A stretch of 64,000 nucleotides of DNA from Candidatus Neomarinimicrobiota bacterium (GCA_021734025.1 JAIPJS010000008.1:1-64000); one strand, 5' to 3'. Counted from the stretch's first letter, positions 16,985 through 26,137 are shown. Notes: a model not told the origin generated them from the letters alone. Numbers and translations are program-made.

Positions 16985-17012
16985 TTGAATTATTTTGATT
17001 TCCTCGTATACT
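16985..17012 (+). promoter_or_regulatory. Candidate housekeeping promoter of acs
   Basis: TTGAAT (16985-16990) and TATACT (17007-17012) are separated by 16 bp, about 55 bp upstream of the acs start. The strong aaggagg ribosome site lies at about 17055. No CRP- or FadR-like site is recognisable. Confidence 0.45.
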
Positions 17013-17065
17013 TTAGCCTCGTCTTTTTATAAAACAGTCAAAGTGTCCGAAAGAAGGAGGAAGTT

Positions 17066-18970
17066 ATGGCAGGTCAGAACGCCGATCTCCAGGGTGACGT
17101 CGTTTATCCACCGGAACAGATCGTTGAAAATGCCAATGCCAAAGACTGGCAGCAGATGCAGCAGCGCGCGGCTGATGATCTGGAAGGTTTTTGGGAGGAA
17201 GAAGCCGAGAAATATCACTGGTTTGATAAGTGGGACCAAGTGCTTGACGACAGCAATCCCCCGTTTTATAAATGGTTCACCGGTGGAAAAACCAACCTTG
17301 CCTACAACTGTCTGGACGTGCATGTCAAAAATTCCAACCGGAACAAACTGGCGCTGATCTGGGAAGGTGAAAACGGCGAACAGCGGACCTTTTCCTATTA
17401 TGCGTTATATCGTGAAACGTGCAAGTTCGCAAACATCCTGAAGGCGCTGGGCGTGGAAAAAGGCGATCGGGTGACCCTGTACATGGGGCCGGTACCTGAA
17501 ACCGTTATGGCGATGCTCGCCTGTGCCCGGATCGGCGCGATCCATTCGGTCGTGTTTGCCGGTTTTTCCAAGGAAGCACTTCGAGAACGGGTTGAAGACA
17601 GCCAATCCAAACTGGTCATCACCCAGGATGCCGGCTACCGTAACGGTTCGGAAGTGCCGCTGAAGCAGACCGTCGACAAAGCCATCCGCCACGTGGGATT
17701 TGTGGAAAACGTCCTAGTTGTGAAACGCACCGGCACGGAGGTCCACATGGAGCAGGGCCGGGATCACTGGTATCACGAACTGGCAGAGATGCCCATTGCC
17801 AGTCGCGCCTGTGAGGCCGAAGAAATGGACGCCGAAGATATGCTGTATCTGCTCTATACCTCCGGCACGACCGGCAAGCCGAAGGCGATTGTCCATACGA
17901 CCGGCGGGTATATGGTTGGCATTGCGACGACACTCCGGTATGTGTTTGATCTCAAACCGTCAGATCGATTCTGGTGCGCGGCGGATCCGGGCTGGGTAAC
18001 CGGCCATAGTTATATCGTGTACGGCCCACTACTCCTGGGTGCCACGAACTTTATGTACGAGGGGGCGCCGACGTATCCGTACCCGAATCGCTGGTGGAAG
18101 ATGATCGAGTACTACGGACTGAATATTCTCTATACGGCGCCCACGGCCGTCCGGGGGTTAATGCGCTTTGGACGCGCCTGGCCGGATCGACACGACCTGT
18201 CCAGCCTGCGACTGTTAGGCTCCGTGGGTGAACCGATTAATCCGGAGGCCTGGAAGTGGTACCACGATGTCATTGGATACGGAGAATGCCCGATCATGGA
18301 TACCTGGTGGCAGACAGAGACCGGCGGGTTCATGATTACGCCGGTGCCATCTATGCCATTGAAACCGGGGTCCGCCACTAAGCCGTTCTTTGGTGTGGAG
18401 GCGGATGTCGTCAATGATGATGGGGAATCGGTCGATTCGGATGAAGAAGGGTATCTCGTCATCAAAAAGCCGTGGCCCAGCATGCTCCGGACGCTCTACA
18501 AAGATGAAGAGCGCTTCAAGGAGACGTACTGGTCGAAATTCGAAGATCAGGGGTGGTACCTGGCCGGCGATTCTGCCAAGAAAGACGAAGATGGCTATTT
18601 CTGGGTCATCGGCCGGATCGATGATGTCCTGAACGTCGCCGGACACCGTCTGGGCACTGCCGAAGTGGAAAGCGCGCTTGTCAGCCATGATGCCGTGGCC
18701 GAAGCAGCCGTGATTGGCGTCCCGGACGACGTGAAAGGTAACGCCATCCATGCCTATGTTATCCTGACGGTCGGCTACGAAGGCAGCGAGGATCTGATGG
18801 ATGAGCTGGTTGAGCACGTAGCTGAAGAACTTGGCCCGATTGCCAAACCGGCGAACGTCGAGGCCGTGGATTCTCTGCCGAAGACGCGTTCCGGCAAGAT
18901 TATGCGGCGGGTTCTGCGTGCCAAGGCCATGGGTGAGGAGGTCGGCGACTTGTCGACTATGGCGGATTAA
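17066..18970 (+). CDS. acs: Acetyl-CoA synthetase (AMP-forming)
   Basis: 634 residues, close to the 650 of typical Acs. It activates acetate with ATP to acetyl-AMP and then acetyl-CoA. Diagnostic segments are FWEEEAEKYHWFDKWDQVLD at the N-terminus, YTSGTTGKPKAIVHTTGGY (P-loop), WWQTETGGFM (acetate pocket), the hinge region GRIDDVLNVAGHRLGTAEVE, and SLPKTRSGKIMRR with Lys611, the residue whose acetylation switches Acs off in other bacteria. It is a single-gene unit with its own promoter and a clear terminator at 19001-19031. It probably scavenges acetate for the CoA pool. Confidence 0.96.
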   Translation: MAGQNADLQGDVVYPPEQIVENANAKDWQQMQQRAADDLEGFWEEEAEKYHWFDKWDQVLDDSNPPFYKWFTGGKTNLAYNCLDVHVKNSNRNKLALIWEGENGEQRTFSYYALYRETCKFANILKALGVEKGDRVTLYMGPVPETVMAMLACARIGAIHSVVFAGFSKEALRERVEDSQSKLVITQDAGYRNGSEVPLKQTVDKAIRHVGFVENVLVVKRTGTEVHMEQGRDHWYHELAEMPIASRACEAEEMDAEDMLYLLYTSGTTGKPKAIVHTTGGYMVGIATTLRYVFDLKPSDRFWCAADPGWVTGHSYIVYGPLLLGATNFMYEGAPTYPYPNRWWKMIEYYGLNILYTAPTAVRGLMRFGRAWPDRHDLSSLRLLGSVGEPINPEAWKWYHDVIGYGECPIMDTWWQTETGGFMITPVPSMPLKPGSATKPFFGVEADVVNDDGESVDSDEEGYLVIKKPWPSMLRTLYKDEERFKETYWSKFEDQGWYLAGDSAKKDEDGYFWVIGRIDDVLNVAGHRLGTAEVESALVSHDAVAEAAVIGVPDDVKGNAIHAYVILTVGYEGSEDLMDELVEHVAEELGPIAKPANVEAVDSLPKTRSGKIMRRVLRAKAMGEEVGDLSTMAD

Positions 18971-19000
18971 TGTGTTTCCACATAATAGTATGATTTCCAG

Positions 19001-19031
19001 TGAAGCCATCCGCGATTGCGGGATGGCTTCA
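19001..19031 (+). terminator. Intrinsic terminator of acs
   Basis: TGAAGCCATCC (19001-19011) and GGATGGCTTCA (19021-19031) form a perfect 11-bp stem with loop GCGATTGCG, followed by tatcaatttttatatcttt. It lies 30 bp after the acs stop. Confidence 0.85.
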
Positions 19032-19050
19032 TATCAATTTTTATATCTTT

Positions 19051-19312
19051 ACCCGTTTTTTCTTGATAAAAAACGGGTAGAAAAAATCAAGAAAACTTCG
19101 AACTCGCACACGTAATTCGCTGTGGGTCTTTTATAATTATCTCTTATAAACTGTTTAGTCGACGAGTATTTTATTCGGGTGCTCAAACACGAAATTTTCT
19201 TTAAAACTTGGAATGTGTCTTTAACTTCGAAGACTTATTTACTTTTGCGAAATTTTTGGAGTCGCACATTTTTCCGGAAGGGATCCCTTTGGGATATCAA
19301 GAAAAAACGGGC
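19051..19312. mobile_element. MITE-like structured element, second copy
   Basis: The left head is stem ACCCGTTTTT/AAAAACGGGT (19051-19060/19069-19078) with loop TCTTGATA and partner ATCAAG (19086-19091). Shared inner blocks follow: AAAACTTCGAACTCGCACAC (19092) and GGGTGCTCAAACACGAAATTTTC in two pieces near 19177-19199. The right end (about 19273-19312) is the inverted head in decayed form: AAGGGATCCCTTTGGGATATC, then AAGAAAAAACGGGC, whose opposite arm is degenerate. About 260 bp, no coding capacity. The interval 19032-19417 holds nothing else recognisable. Confidence 0.6.
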
Positions 19313-19417
19313 AATAGACAAAAAATTAATTGTCAATTGGTAGTAAATCGTAGTACATGAGAATTTCACAGAAATATCCGTTTATTTCAGTATCCCTGAC
19401 TGGTAAATTACCGGACT

Positions 19418-20599
19418 ATGGAACGGCTGACCAAATGGATAGCCAATAGGTTTATCAAAGATGCCGATAACGTAACCGATGGCACAGTCCGGGAACACTA
19501 CGGACTGCTGGAGGGCTGGGTCAGCATCGTCCTGAATTTTTTCCTGTTTGTTTTTAAGCTTATTATCGGGCTGACGGTGAACTCCCTGGCGCTCATTGCC
19601 GACGCCATCCATTCACTCTCGGATACCGCGACATCCATCGTGGTCATCGTGGGATTCAAAATCTCCAACAAGCCGCCGGATCGTGAGCATCCGTACGGAC
19701 ATGGGCGAGCAGAATATATCGCGACACTTATCATTTCAATTCTGCTGGTCGTCACGGGGATCGAGTTTATCCAGACGGGGATTAAGCGCATCGCTGAACC
19801 CGTGACTATCCAGATTGGTATTCCGCTGCTGGCGGCAGTGGTATTTACCATCGTTATCAAAGAGATGATGGGCCAGTTCTCGAAACATCTGGGAGATGCC
19901 ATCGATTCCGATACGTTAGCTGCGGATTCCTGGCACCACCGAACGGATGCGATCTCATCCGCTTTGGTACTGGTGGCACTTATCGCCGGGATGTTCGGAC
20001 TTCCCTCGCTGGATGGAGTAGCCAGTTTGGGCGTGGCGGGCGTACTCATTTACACGGGGTACGACATTGCCAGAAACGCCATTGATTCCCTCTTGGGCAA
20101 ACCGCCGAAACCGGAATTAGTCCGGAAAATCCGGAGGATGGCCAAAGAAGTGGAATACGTATTGGATGCCCATGATATTGTGGTGCACAATTACGGGCAG
20201 GGTAAGTTTATTAATCTGCATATCGAGGTGGATGAATCTATCAATCCCATGCTGATGCATGACACGGCGGAGGCGGTGGAAAACTGCCTGGGTGAAGCCC
20301 TGAATGCTTACGCACTGGTACACCTGGATCCGATTGCACCGGAATCCGAATACGTCCAGCGTGTACGCAATACCATGAACGATATTCAGGAACGAGAACC
20401 GGATTTGAAAGGATTTCACGAGGTCAGAGTTGTGGATCACGAAAACCGGCATGTGGCTATTATGGATGTAATGCTGTCGCCGGAGCTGTCCACCACGGAA
20501 TCGCAACAATACATACAGCATCTGAAATCCCTGCTCAAGGATAGATTGCCTGATATTGAGTTCCGGATTCAGGTGACCCCATTGCACCGGTTCAAATAG
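19418..20599 (+). CDS. Cation diffusion facilitator (CDF) family metal exporter
   Basis: 393 residues. Six membrane segments lie within about residues 25-215. Metal-site motifs are ALIADAIHSLSDTATS (segment II) and AADSWHHRTDAISS (segment V), as in zinc/iron exporters such as YiiP and in MamM/FieF types. The region between (DREHPYGHGRAEY) also carries the conserved histidines. A long cytoplasmic tail (about 220-393) contains the CDF dimerisation domain (VLDAHDIVVHNYGQGKFINLHIEVD) and then about 90 extra residues that resemble a second, partial copy (GFHEVRVVDHENRHVAIMDVML). It moves Zn2+, Fe2+ or similar ions out of the cytoplasm by proton antiport. It starts an apparent operon with the next two genes. 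Confidence 0.92.
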   Translation: MERLTKWIANRFIKDADNVTDGTVREHYGLLEGWVSIVLNFFLFVFKLIIGLTVNSLALIADAIHSLSDTATSIVVIVGFKISNKPPDREHPYGHGRAEYIATLIISILLVVTGIEFIQTGIKRIAEPVTIQIGIPLLAAVVFTIVIKEMMGQFSKHLGDAIDSDTLAADSWHHRTDAISSALVLVALIAGMFGLPSLDGVASLGVAGVLIYTGYDIARNAIDSLLGKPPKPELVRKIRRMAKEVEYVLDAHDIVVHNYGQGKFINLHIEVDESINPMLMHDTAEAVENCLGEALNAYALVHLDPIAPESEYVQRVRNTMNDIQEREPDLKGFHEVRVVDHENRHVAIMDVMLSPELSTTESQQYIQHLKSLLKDRLPDIEFRIQVTPLHRFK

Positions 20600-20629
20600 T
20601 CTATTACAGCAAGCACGAAGGGACATATT

Positions 20630-21745
20630 ATGGCAAAATACCGGATAGCATGGTTGCCAGGCGATGGCGTTGGGAGTGAAGTGATGGAAGCGGCCCGGAT
20701 GGTGCTGGATGCCCTCCCGTTCGATGCTGAGTACTTGCCGGGTGATATCGGCTGGGAATTCTGGAAATCCGAAGGCGACCCGCTCCCGGAACGTACCCTG
20801 AATGTGCTCAGGGAAACTGATGCCTGTCTGTTCGGTGCGATTACCTCTAAACCGGCCGGTGAGGCGAATGAAGAACTGGATCCGGTGCTTCAGGGAAAGG
20901 GTTACGAATATTTTAGTCCGATTGTCCGGCTGCGCCAGGAGTTCAATCTCCACACCAATCTGAGGCCGTGTAAGGCGTATCCGAATAACCCGCTGAACTA
21001 CAGAGATGGTATCGATCTGGTCATCTTCCGGGAAAACACCGAAGGCATGTACGGAGGCGTGGAATTCCATCCCCTCCCGGACGAAGTATTTGAAGCGCTC
21101 TCCGTGCATCCCAAGATGAAAAAATTCGAGAAATTCGGCCTCGAAAACATCGCGCTCTCTACCCGTATTATGACGCGCCAGGGCTGCGAAAATATTGTCC
21201 ATCAGGCGTTCGAATACGCGAAAAAGTTCAACCGGAAATCTGTGACTGTCGTGGATAAGCCGAACGTACTCCGTGAAACCGGCGGACTGATGTTGCGCAC
21301 CGCACGCCAGGTTGCACAGGATTATCCTGATATTCCATTATATGAAACCAACATCGACGCCCAGTGTATGTGGCTGCTGAAAAATCCGCACGATTACGAC
21401 GTCCTGGTGGCGGAGAACATGTTCGGAGATATTCTGTCCGACCTTTCGGCGCAACTCGTGGGCGGGCTTGGCTTTGCCTGCGCCGGCAATATCGGCGACG
21501 AGTATGCCGTCTTTGAGCCGACCCACGGATCGGCGCCGAAATACGCAGGGCAGTATCGCGTCAATCCCATCGCGATGATCCTGAGCACCAAAATGATGCT
21601 GGAGTGGCTAGGAGAGTCTGAAGATGCCCGGCGGATTGAATCGGCGGTGACTGAAGTTATCTCGAATGGAAAAATCCGTCCCAGAGATATGGGGGGCGAT
21701 GCGACGACATTAGAGGTGGCAAAAGCAATTGCAGAAAAAGTCTGA
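20630..21745 (+). CDS. Isocitrate/isopropylmalate dehydrogenase family enzyme
   Basis: 371 residues, beta-decarboxylating dehydrogenase fold. Visible motifs: the N-terminal RIAWLPGDGVGSEVMEAA, the substrate loop LRPCKAYP, IVIFRENTEGMYGG-like VIFRENTEGMYGG, the lysine region VVDKPNVLRETGGLM, metal-binding aspartates in NMFGDILSDLSAQL and the nucleotide segment EPTHGSAPKYAGQYRVNP. It oxidises a 2-hydroxyacid with NAD(P)+ and Mg2+ or Mn2+ and releases CO2. No leuA, leuC or leuD lies nearby, so the substrate (isopropylmalate, isocitrate, homoisocitrate, tartrate or malate) is open. It is 30 bp after the CDF gene and 23 bp before DUF1571. Confidence 0.88.
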   Translation: MAKYRIAWLPGDGVGSEVMEAARMVLDALPFDAEYLPGDIGWEFWKSEGDPLPERTLNVLRETDACLFGAITSKPAGEANEELDPVLQGKGYEYFSPIVRLRQEFNLHTNLRPCKAYPNNPLNYRDGIDLVIFRENTEGMYGGVEFHPLPDEVFEALSVHPKMKKFEKFGLENIALSTRIMTRQGCENIVHQAFEYAKKFNRKSVTVVDKPNVLRETGGLMLRTARQVAQDYPDIPLYETNIDAQCMWLLKNPHDYDVLVAENMFGDILSDLSAQLVGGLGFACAGNIGDEYAVFEPTHGSAPKYAGQYRVNPIAMILSTKMMLEWLGESEDARRIESAVTEVISNGKIRPRDMGGDATTLEVAKAIAEKV

Positions 21746-21768
21746 ACCATTTTAAGAAGGATTACAGC

Positions 21769-22530
21769 ATGCGTAAAAATCGCCAGCTCGTGACATCTTT
21801 GGGGAAATATGTCTGCACGATATTCATTTGTATTAGTATCGCATCTGCCCAGGACGGGACGGCCCTATCAGAGCAGGAACTGGACTCCCTGATTACCTCA
21901 ATGCAAGACGCCTATGCGGCGGTGGATGACTATACCTGCGTTTTCTACAAACAGGAGCGGATTGATGGTGAAATGCGCCCTATGGAGACGATCCGGATGA
22001 AATTCCGGAAGCCGTTTGAACTGTACATGAAGTGGATCGAAGATCCGTATGAGGGACGGGAGCTGCTGTATAAACGGGGATGGAATAATGGGGAGGTGCG
22101 GGTGAAACAGCATTCGTTTCCATATCTCACCGTCAACGTTGATCCGACCGGTACCCTGGCGATGCGGGGCAACCGGCATCCGGTAACCGAGGCAGGTATC
22201 GGGCATACGGTGCAGATAGTTGCCGACGATTATGAGCGATCCATTGCCCATCCGGAGGAAAAGGTCCTGTATCTTGATCGTGGTGATTCGACCATGTACG
22301 GAGAACAAGTCCGGTGCATAGAAGCCGTAACGCCGAAGAATGAGTCTTCAAATTATTATGCCCATCGGGCACTGGTGTACATCAGCTACCGGACTCACCT
22401 TCCGCTCCGTGTGAAGATCTGGAATACCGGCGATATTCTTGTGGAGGATTACGGATATGCGGATTTTAAAATAAATTCCGGGCTGACAAATCGGGATTTC
22501 GAACCAAGTAATCCGGATTACAATTTTTAA
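21769..22530 (+). CDS. Secreted DUF1571 (LolA-like fold) protein
   Basis: 253 residues. Residues 1-28 form a signal peptide (hydrophobic YVCTIFICISIAS ending A-Q), so the protein is periplasmic. The rest matches DUF1571: AYAAVDDYTCVFYKQERIDGE, then IRMKFRKPFELYMKWIEDPYEGRELLY and LPLRVKIWNTGDILVEDYGYADFKIN. The half-barrel fold of this group is related to LolA and LppX lipid carriers, which suggests a lipid or lipoprotein role without proving it. It sits 23 bp after the dehydrogenase gene and is probably the last gene of the CDF-dehydrogenase-DUF1571 unit. Lack of CxxC or catalytic motifs argues for a binding protein. Confidence 0.82.
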   Translation: MRKNRQLVTSLGKYVCTIFICISIASAQDGTALSEQELDSLITSMQDAYAAVDDYTCVFYKQERIDGEMRPMETIRMKFRKPFELYMKWIEDPYEGRELLYKRGWNNGEVRVKQHSFPYLTVNVDPTGTLAMRGNRHPVTEAGIGHTVQIVADDYERSIAHPEEKVLYLDRGDSTMYGEQVRCIEAVTPKNESSNYYAHRALVYISYRTHLPLRVKIWNTGDILVEDYGYADFKINSGLTNRDFEPSNPDYNF

Positions 22531-22671
22531 CAAACGTCCCTCATTCCGCCGAAAAAAATAGTAACCACTTATCTTTCTTGTGGAATTTTTTGCCGAAAGA
22601 CACTCTTAGGGATTGAAACTAAATGATGATAAATTCAGTCATCATTAGTAAAGAATGTTAAGGAGTTCCTG

Positions 22672-24858
22672 ATGTCGCACATCGGATTGAGTTCAATATC
22701 GAGATGGTTGAGTCTGATCAGCTGCCTACTTATCGCAGGAAATACTTTTTCCCAGTCACCTGGTGTGCCGTATCCGTATGTGGAATGGGAGGGAGAGATA
22801 CAATGGCTTACCGGTTATGATTGGGGTGGAGACGCTTTTCATGGCAGCTTAGATCTCGGGGATAATTTCTACTATGATACTGATATGAGTAACGCCTCCT
22901 ATACGCCGGTCGAACTTCGATTCGCCGAGGATGAGACAACCTATTGCCAGGTTTATCGTCGTGAAACCGGATTCCGGGCAGCTGGGGTGGGCATTTTCCG
23001 GGGATCGGCCTGGGATATTTCTGACCCGGACAATCCGAGACGATTGAACCTCTGTTTCTTCGAGGACGAATTCACTAATGATTCAACGCAGGCCAATTAC
23101 CTCTGGGATCCTGATACGACAGACAACGGCGGATATGAACAGCTTTTTATCATGGCTAGTGATTACGACGGAACAGGTGAAACGTATGGTGACGAGAATT
23201 ACGCTCCCAGCAGCGATGCCATGTTTGTCTGGTGGCCACGACGTACGCCGGGACATTCGTTCTTTGAAGTGCCGGATTCTAAACTTCGGATTCATCTTGC
23301 CTGGTATGCTTTTAAACCGTTTTCGGTAACGCCGGCCGACGGACGGCTCAACCTTTCCTGGCAATACAAGGGAACTGGTGTAGATAGTGTCTACCTGTTT
23401 TATTCACAGACAGAAGAGGCAGACCAATTGTTAACATCATTGCCAATTGGTCAGACGTCATTTACCCATACAGGTCTTCAGAACGGAGCAAAATATTTCT
23501 ATCAGTTACGGGCGTATGATGACCAGGGAGATCTGAAATATGTCAGTGAGGAAAAACTGGGCGTGCCACAGATAATCAGGCAAAATATGAGTCTGTTGGG
23601 CCAGTGGGATAACCGGAATGAGTACGGCGATATCTGGGGGTATACCGATCCTACTACAGGAAAAGAGTACGCTCTGTTGTGTGCCAGGGAGGCAGGACTA
23701 AGTATTATCGATATTTCAGGTTCCGAGCCAGTGGAAGTCGGATTTGAACCGTCAACGAATCGGGGGGTGGATTCCAAAGATGTGAAAGTGTATCAAGACT
23801 ACGCGATACTGGTTAATGAGCGTATGCCAGCACAGGTCATCGATATTTCCGATCCTACTGATCCTGTCACGATCTCGACCATTCGGATAGAAAACACCAA
23901 TGAGGGCGGAGCACATAATTGCTTCGTTGAGGGACAGTATCTGTATGTGGTAGGCGGACATGACGTCGGCGGGCTGGAGATCTATGACCTGGCCGATCCT
24001 TCCGCTCCAAGACTGGTGGGAAATTTCCACCCGTATTATTACCATGATGTATATGTTCGGAATGATACAGCGTATGCTGCTGCCATTCAGGGTGAAGGAG
24101 TCGATATAATCGATGTCTCCGACAAAGCGAATCCGAAACGGCTTGCGAAATTTAACTATGCCGGATCAGGAGCACACAATGTCTGGACCACAACCGACGG
24201 GAAGTATGCCTTTGTTGGCGACGAAGTCGGTTCGGCGGGTAATTGGACCCGGGTTTTCGATATCAGCAATTTAAATGACATCCAGCAGGTGAGCGACATA
24301 ATCGTTGACTCCACCGCGGTCGTACACAATTGTTATATTCGTGGCGATCTGCTTTATGTCGCGCATTATACCGAAGGAGTTCGGATCTGGGATGTCTCTG
24401 ATCCTACCCATCCGGAAGAGGTTGGATTTTACGATACATTTTACGAACAGAACGCGTTGTTCGGCGGCTGTTGGTCGGTATATCCCTATTTTAACTCTGG
24501 TAAAATTATCGTCTCTGATATGCAGTCAGGGTTATTCGTTCTGAATTATAATGCATCCGAAACCGGCACAGAAACTACCCAACCCGGAATCCCCCAAACG
24601 ACTTCTTTCTTGCCGAATTACCCGAACCCGTTCAATCCGGTTACAACCCTGGAGTATGTTGTGGCCGAACCGGGGCCAGTCTTGGTGACTATTTATAATC
24701 TGGCAGGCTCCAGGATAACCACAATCGTTAATGAAAGACAGAAAGCGGGGCGATATACCGTTCGATGGAACGCCGCACAAGTTCCTTCTGGCGTGTATTT
24801 CGCTACGCTTCGTACCAAATCAAAAACGTTGTCCCGTAAATTGATTTTGATGAAGTAA
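22672..24858 (+). CDS. Secreted LVIVD beta-propeller protein with type IX-style sorting domain
   Basis: 728 residues with a signal peptide (residues 1-27, LISCLLIAGNTFSQ). Residues about 30-210 are unassigned, with an Asp/Tyr-rich makeup. Residues about 215-300 are Fn3-like (VTPADGRLNLSWQYKG). Residues about 305-645 contain at least six LVIVD repeats, each ending IxDISxPxxP: LSIIDISGSEPVEVG, QVIDISDPTDPV, LEIYDLADPSAPRLVG, VDIIDVSDKANPKRLA, RVFDISNLNDIQQV and VRIWDVSDPTHPEEVG. The C-terminus (about 648-728; LPNYPNPFNPVTTLEY, then GVYFATLRTKSKTLSRKLILMK) is the sorting domain read by the type IX secretion system. It is probably a cell-surface or released propeller. A 141-bp leader precedes it with ttaaggag at the ribosome site. 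Confidence 0.9.
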   Translation: MSHIGLSSISRWLSLISCLLIAGNTFSQSPGVPYPYVEWEGEIQWLTGYDWGGDAFHGSLDLGDNFYYDTDMSNASYTPVELRFAEDETTYCQVYRRETGFRAAGVGIFRGSAWDISDPDNPRRLNLCFFEDEFTNDSTQANYLWDPDTTDNGGYEQLFIMASDYDGTGETYGDENYAPSSDAMFVWWPRRTPGHSFFEVPDSKLRIHLAWYAFKPFSVTPADGRLNLSWQYKGTGVDSVYLFYSQTEEADQLLTSLPIGQTSFTHTGLQNGAKYFYQLRAYDDQGDLKYVSEEKLGVPQIIRQNMSLLGQWDNRNEYGDIWGYTDPTTGKEYALLCAREAGLSIIDISGSEPVEVGFEPSTNRGVDSKDVKVYQDYAILVNERMPAQVIDISDPTDPVTISTIRIENTNEGGAHNCFVEGQYLYVVGGHDVGGLEIYDLADPSAPRLVGNFHPYYYHDVYVRNDTAYAAAIQGEGVDIIDVSDKANPKRLAKFNYAGSGAHNVWTTTDGKYAFVGDEVGSAGNWTRVFDISNLNDIQQVSDIIVDSTAVVHNCYIRGDLLYVAHYTEGVRIWDVSDPTHPEEVGFYDTFYEQNALFGGCWSVYPYFNSGKIIVSDMQSGLFVLNYNASETGTETTQPGIPQTTSFLPNYPNPFNPVTTLEYVVAEPGPVLVTIYNLAGSRITTIVNERQKAGRYTVRWNAAQVPSGVYFATLRTKSKTLSRKLILMK

Positions 24859-25053
24859 TTGCCTCGCGTGTAAGACTTTTTGGGATCTTATGCTCAGTAT
24901 TGTCTTCCGGGATAACTTTCTGTAGTATGCGCATCAGGTCAGTGTCCGCCAACGAACAGCTGATGTTGGAGACCGGACAGATGGAGATATGCAGTTGCCT
25001 GGCCAGTCCGTAGCCCCCGATGAGCGTATAATGTATGGCCATGACCATATCAG

Positions 25054-25074
25054 TTCGATATAACGTATATCAAA
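25054..25074. promoter_or_regulatory. Candidate activator dyad (UAS) upstream of the sigma-54 promoter at 25173
   Basis: GATATA (25057-25062) and TATATC (25066-25071) form an inverted repeat around a 3-bp centre, within TTC-GATAT and ATATC-AAA. Its centre (25064) is 110 bp upstream of the -24 GG at 25174-25175. The same distance and half-site recur upstream of the PDZ gene. The rest of the 24859-25172 spacer shows nothing recognisable; an 81-codon minus-strand frame there has no family resemblance. Confidence 0.55.
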
Positions 25075-25172
25075 TTCATATTTGTTTAAGCAAACTCTGA
25101 TGGAAATGACAAAAGAAGAGAAATCCTCCTATCCCTTTACTGCCAAGAGTTTCAAGGGGATTAAATATATTT

Positions 25173-25188
25173 TGGCATAAGGATTGTA
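25173..25188 (+). promoter_or_regulatory. Candidate sigma-54 (-24/-12) promoter
   Basis: TGGCATAAGGATTGTA aligns with the sigma-54 consensus TGGCACR-N4-TTGCW: GG at -24 and TTG at -12 with correct 10-bp spacing, mismatched at the C of the GC doublet (GT here). Predicted transcription start is near 25199, 28 bp before the start codon at 25227. Confidence 0.6.
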
Positions 25189-25226
25189 TGAATAAAGGGA
25201 GAAGCCAAGAAAAAAAGGAGGCAAAA

Positions 25227-25856
25227 ATGAGACGAATTATACAGCAGATGCAGCGAATTTCGGCAGGAATATTCCTCTTACTATTTCCAATGTTGGCCTT
25301 TACCGCTCCGACCGGTTTCGGGGGCATGGCCTATTCCTTATTTCAGGATGAAGTCGAATGGGAAATGATTCAGTCATCCCGGGAAAATATGATTGAAACG
25401 AACAATTTAAATTCAGCGCTGCACCGAATAAGCGTACAGGTCCGTGCGAAATCGGCACTATCAAGTTTTTATTCGCCGGTGTCTGAAGGTGCGATGAATC
25501 TCTTTATCGCCCAGGTGGAAGATGATATGGTTGCCAGGAATCACGGGAATTCCATGGACGAGGCACTGATTTTCGATGCACTGCAATCCGTGACGAAATC
25601 ATTGAAGAATGGTCACGAGGAGAATCCCGGTTACGGAAACCGTGTCCTGTACGATTCAGAAATACAGCTTTTACTCTATGAGGTTGAAGAAAAAATGGTA
25701 AAAGAAGCCCACCAACAATATTTTGAGAACAGTATAATTGACCGCGCTTTACGCGAACTCGCAACGAGCCAGCGATCTGCTGAGAACGATGATACCTCCT
25801 TAACCCAATACGAAGAGGCAGAGGTTCCGCAAAAATCCCTCAGATTTCACCGGTAA
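25227..25856 (+). CDS. Unrecognised exported protein, putative sigma-54 target
   Basis: About 209 residues from ATG 25227, chosen because an aaaggaggc ribosome site precedes it and because the upstream ATG at 25188 would lie inside the predicted promoter. Residues about 1-30 are a signal peptide (basic MRRIIQQMQR, then AGIFLLLFPMLAFTA). The mature part is largely helical and charged, with no cysteine, and shows two weakly similar halves: MNLFIAQVEDDMVARNH and IQLLLYEVEEKMVKEAH, each followed by a further helix. That suggests an internal duplication and helix-rich packing. I do not recognise the family. The neighbourhood (PDZ-barrel genes, DUF4390, NtrY/NtrX) points to an envelope role. Confidence 0.75.
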   Translation: MRRIIQQMQRISAGIFLLLFPMLAFTAPTGFGGMAYSLFQDEVEWEMIQSSRENMIETNNLNSALHRISVQVRAKSALSSFYSPVSEGAMNLFIAQVEDDMVARNHGNSMDEALIFDALQSVTKSLKNGHEENPGYGNRVLYDSEIQLLLYEVEEKMVKEAHQQYFENSIIDRALRELATSQRSAENDDTSLTQYEEAEVPQKSLRFHR

Positions 25857-26115
25857 ATATTTTCCTCATGAAGGTCACCCTTTCTCAGGATTCTGTTCGT
25901 TCCAGTGTCACTAAACAGTTACTTTGTAGTCCGCGAAATTATCAGCTAAAATTCTGACATTCAGGTTCGGCGGCCGGAGAGAAAGCCGCTGATCCTGGTA
26001 ATTCTTCCTCCGTATTTTCCGCGTATGGTTTTTATTTGGATGTCACCAGATTTATCTTACTAGACTCACTGTGTAAAGCGCTCCTCGTAAGGGATTGAAC
26101 CAATTCCTATATCAG

Positions 26116-26137
26116 ATTGATATGTGCACATATCAAT
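26116..26137. promoter_or_regulatory. 22-bp perfect palindrome, candidate activator site (UAS)
   Basis: The left half ATTGATATGTG (26116-26126) is followed directly by its exact reverse complement to 26137, with half-site TTGATAT. The centre (26126.5) is 110 bp upstream of the -24 GG at 26236-26237, the usual distance for an NtrC-type enhancer. The rest of the 446-bp spacer 25857-26302 contains no gene I can support. Confidence 0.65.

Noticed and set aside
22581-22596. GG-N8-GC upstream of the LVIVD gene considered as sigma-54 promoter
   Set aside because: Spacing is 8 bp, not 10, and no dyad lies near -110.
24803-25048. 81-codon minus-strand frame in the spacer before the sigma-54 gene
   Set aside because: No family resemblance, no ribosome site, and it overlaps the end of the LVIVD gene.
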